Assembly: GCF_003111685.1 (NCBI RefSeq)
Contig: NZ_CP022190.1
Coordinates: forward strand, 830,001 to 894,000
Source of the DNA: Alloyangia pacifica
Lineage (GTDB): Bacteria > Pseudomonadota > Alphaproteobacteria > Rhodobacterales > Rhodobacteraceae
DNA: 64,000 nucleotides
Direction: 5' to 3'
Below the pieces are notes generated by a model. It searched no databases. It had not been told where the DNA came from and saw only the letters and a program-made list of their open reading frames with translations. A program made the position numbers and the translations under genes. Within the stretch, counting starts at the first letter, position 1. Each line of letters begins with the position of its first letter. Below are positions 63,015 to 64,000 of this stretch, in pieces.

Positions 63015-63992
63015 TCAGGCGGGGGTTTTGGCTTTCGGAAGGTCATCTTCCATGTAGTAGCGCACGTTCTCCTCGAAGCTCGCATCCGCTTCAAGCCCCA
63101 GCGCGAGGGCCTTGTCGAAACGGTAATCGTAGCGCCAGCCGCGCACGATGTCGGCGATCTCGGGTTGCTCCTCCCATTTGATCAGCTTCGCCGGCTCCGG
63201 CCCGGCCACGGCGGTGAGCGCATCGATCATCTGGCGGATGGACAGGCGCTGGCCGGGCATGGTCATGCAGCGCTGCATCCCCAGATCCTCGGCGTCGAGC
63301 TCGGCGCCCTTGATGAGGTTTTCGACGCACCGCTTTGGCGAGAGGTAGAAATGCTCCTGGCCCTCGTCCACCGGACAGATCGCCGGCTCGCCGTTCAGCG
63401 GCTCGCGGATAATCGATGACATGAAGGAGGAGGCCGCGCGGTTCGGCTTGCCCGGGCGCACCGAGATGGTCGGCAGGCGGAAGCCCCGGCCGTCGACGTA
63501 GCCCTTGCGCGAGTAGTCGTTGAGCAGCAGCTCACCGATCGCCTTCTGCATACCGTAGGAGGTCTGCGGGTTGGGGATGGTGTGATCGGTGATCGGGTCG
63601 GGCACCTCGCCGCCGAAGACCGCCAGCGAGGAGGTGAAGACCACCACCGGGCAGGTGCCGAGCGCGCGGCAGCGTTCCAGAACGTTGAGCGTGCCGTCGA
63701 GGTTGACCTTCATGCCGGCCTCGAAATCTGCCTCGGCGTGGGACGAGACGACGGCGGCGAAGTGGAAGATCACGTCGGTGTCGTCGTCGATGAGCGCGTC
63801 GATCGAGGCGCGGTCGGTGATGTCGCAGGCGCGGGTCTCGACGGGGAAGGGGGCCTCGAGGGGCTCGGGCGCGGCGATGTCGGCCAGCGTCAGCTTGTCG
63901 ATGGGCGCGTCGCGCAGGTTGCCGCGGGTGGCGAGGCTTTGGGCGACCTTGCGGCCGATGAAGCCGCCGCCGCCGATGATCAGAACGTTCAT
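63015..63992 (-). CDS. denD: NAD-dependent epimerase/dehydratase-family enzyme, DenD-like (D-erythronate dehydrogenase type)
   Basis: This 325-residue short-chain dehydrogenase has the nucleotide motif 'LIIGGGGFIGRKVAQSLA' and an active-site region 'VFTSSLAVFGGE...TSYGMQKAIGE' with the Tyr-x-x-x-Lys pair. It resembles DenD, which oxidises D-erythronate in four-carbon acid sugar pathways. The upstream edge of the window lies eight bases beyond its start, so the rest of the locus is not seen. The assignment is by similarity and by its regulator. Confidence 0.82.
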   Translation of the reverse strand: MNVLIIGGGGFIGRKVAQSLATRGNLRDAPIDKLTLADIAAPEPLEAPFPVETRACDITDRASIDALIDDDTDVIFHFAAVVSSHAEADFEAGMKVNLDGTLNVLERCRALGTCPVVVFTSSLAVFGGEVPDPITDHTIPNPQTSYGMQKAIGELLLNDYSRKGYVDGRGFRLPTISVRPGKPNRAASSFMSSIIREPLNGEPAICPVDEGQEHFYLSPKRCVENLIKGAELDAEDLGMQRCMTMPGQRLSIRQMIDALTAVAGPEPAKLIKWEEQPEIADIVRGWRYDYRFDKALALGLEADASFEENVRYYMEDDLPKAKTPA

Positions 63993-64000
63993 CCCGTGTG

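Overview
The window is clearly GC-rich, has tightly packed genes and reads like a chromosome of an alphaproteobacterium of the order Rhodobacterales (roseobacter type). Four things point there: several solute transporters of the TRAP and ABC classes in a short stretch, class Ib ribonucleotide reductase behind a cobalamin riboswitch, the OmpA / AhpD-like / GNAT / molybdopterin-domain gene string, and two small RNAs with twin CCUCCUCCC loops of the 'cuckoo' (CcsR) type. I cannot name the genus. I saw no tRNA, rRNA, CRISPR array, insertion sequence or phage gene.

Layout. 1-7.5 kb: ATPase and two permeases of a nucleoside/BMP-type ABC importer, then a TauE/SafE-type membrane protein with a TIGR02186-like partner, a hot-dog thioesterase and an M20 amidohydrolase. 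7.5-10.6 kb: a small helical protein and a minus-strand hybrid histidine kinase/response regulator pair. 10.9-20.4 kb: a plus-strand operon with an acyl-CoA synthetase, a complete branched-chain-amino-acid-type ABC importer, a 77-residue membrane protein, ThpR and a phenylacetate-CoA-ligase-like enzyme. 20.4-24.4 kb: methyltransferase, DUF1992 protein and Tex. 24.7-32.2 kb: a two-component system divergent from a sugar ABC importer that ends in an SMP-30 lactonase. 32.3-38.9 kb: DJ-1/PfpI protein, three regulators, OmpA-like protein, AhpD-like protein, acetyltransferase and a molybdopterin-binding-domain protein.

38.9-39.8 kb is a gene-free stretch carrying the first cuckoo RNA, followed by a nucleoside hydrolase. 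40.7-47.3 kb is a shikimate/quinate catabolic cluster: catabolic dehydrogenase, three-part TRAP importer and QuiC dehydratase, divergent from a TetR regulator with three regularly spaced operator copies between them. 47.3-51.1 kb is a second TRAP importer with an Asp/Glu-racemase-like enzyme. 51.5-53.8 kb is a FepA-type siderophore receptor. 53.9-57.8 kb is nrdHIEF, preceded by a B12 riboswitch and two NrdR boxes exactly 31 bp apart. Then come the second cuckoo RNA, an L-asparaginase, KatG, and the start of a minus-strand locus with a FadR-type regulator and a DenD-like dehydrogenase.

How it fits together. Most of the window is nutrient acquisition: each importer sits next to the enzymes that would handle its substrate and next to a local regulator. 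The clearest pathway is shikimate to 3-dehydroshikimate to protocatechuate. The clearest regulation is at nrdHIEF, where cobalamin sensing in the leader and NrdR at the promoter would both act on a B12-independent reductase. The least usual items are the two paralogous small RNAs, which share promoter geometry, a 5' mini-hairpin and two anti-Shine-Dalgarno loops but have no DUF1127 gene beside them.
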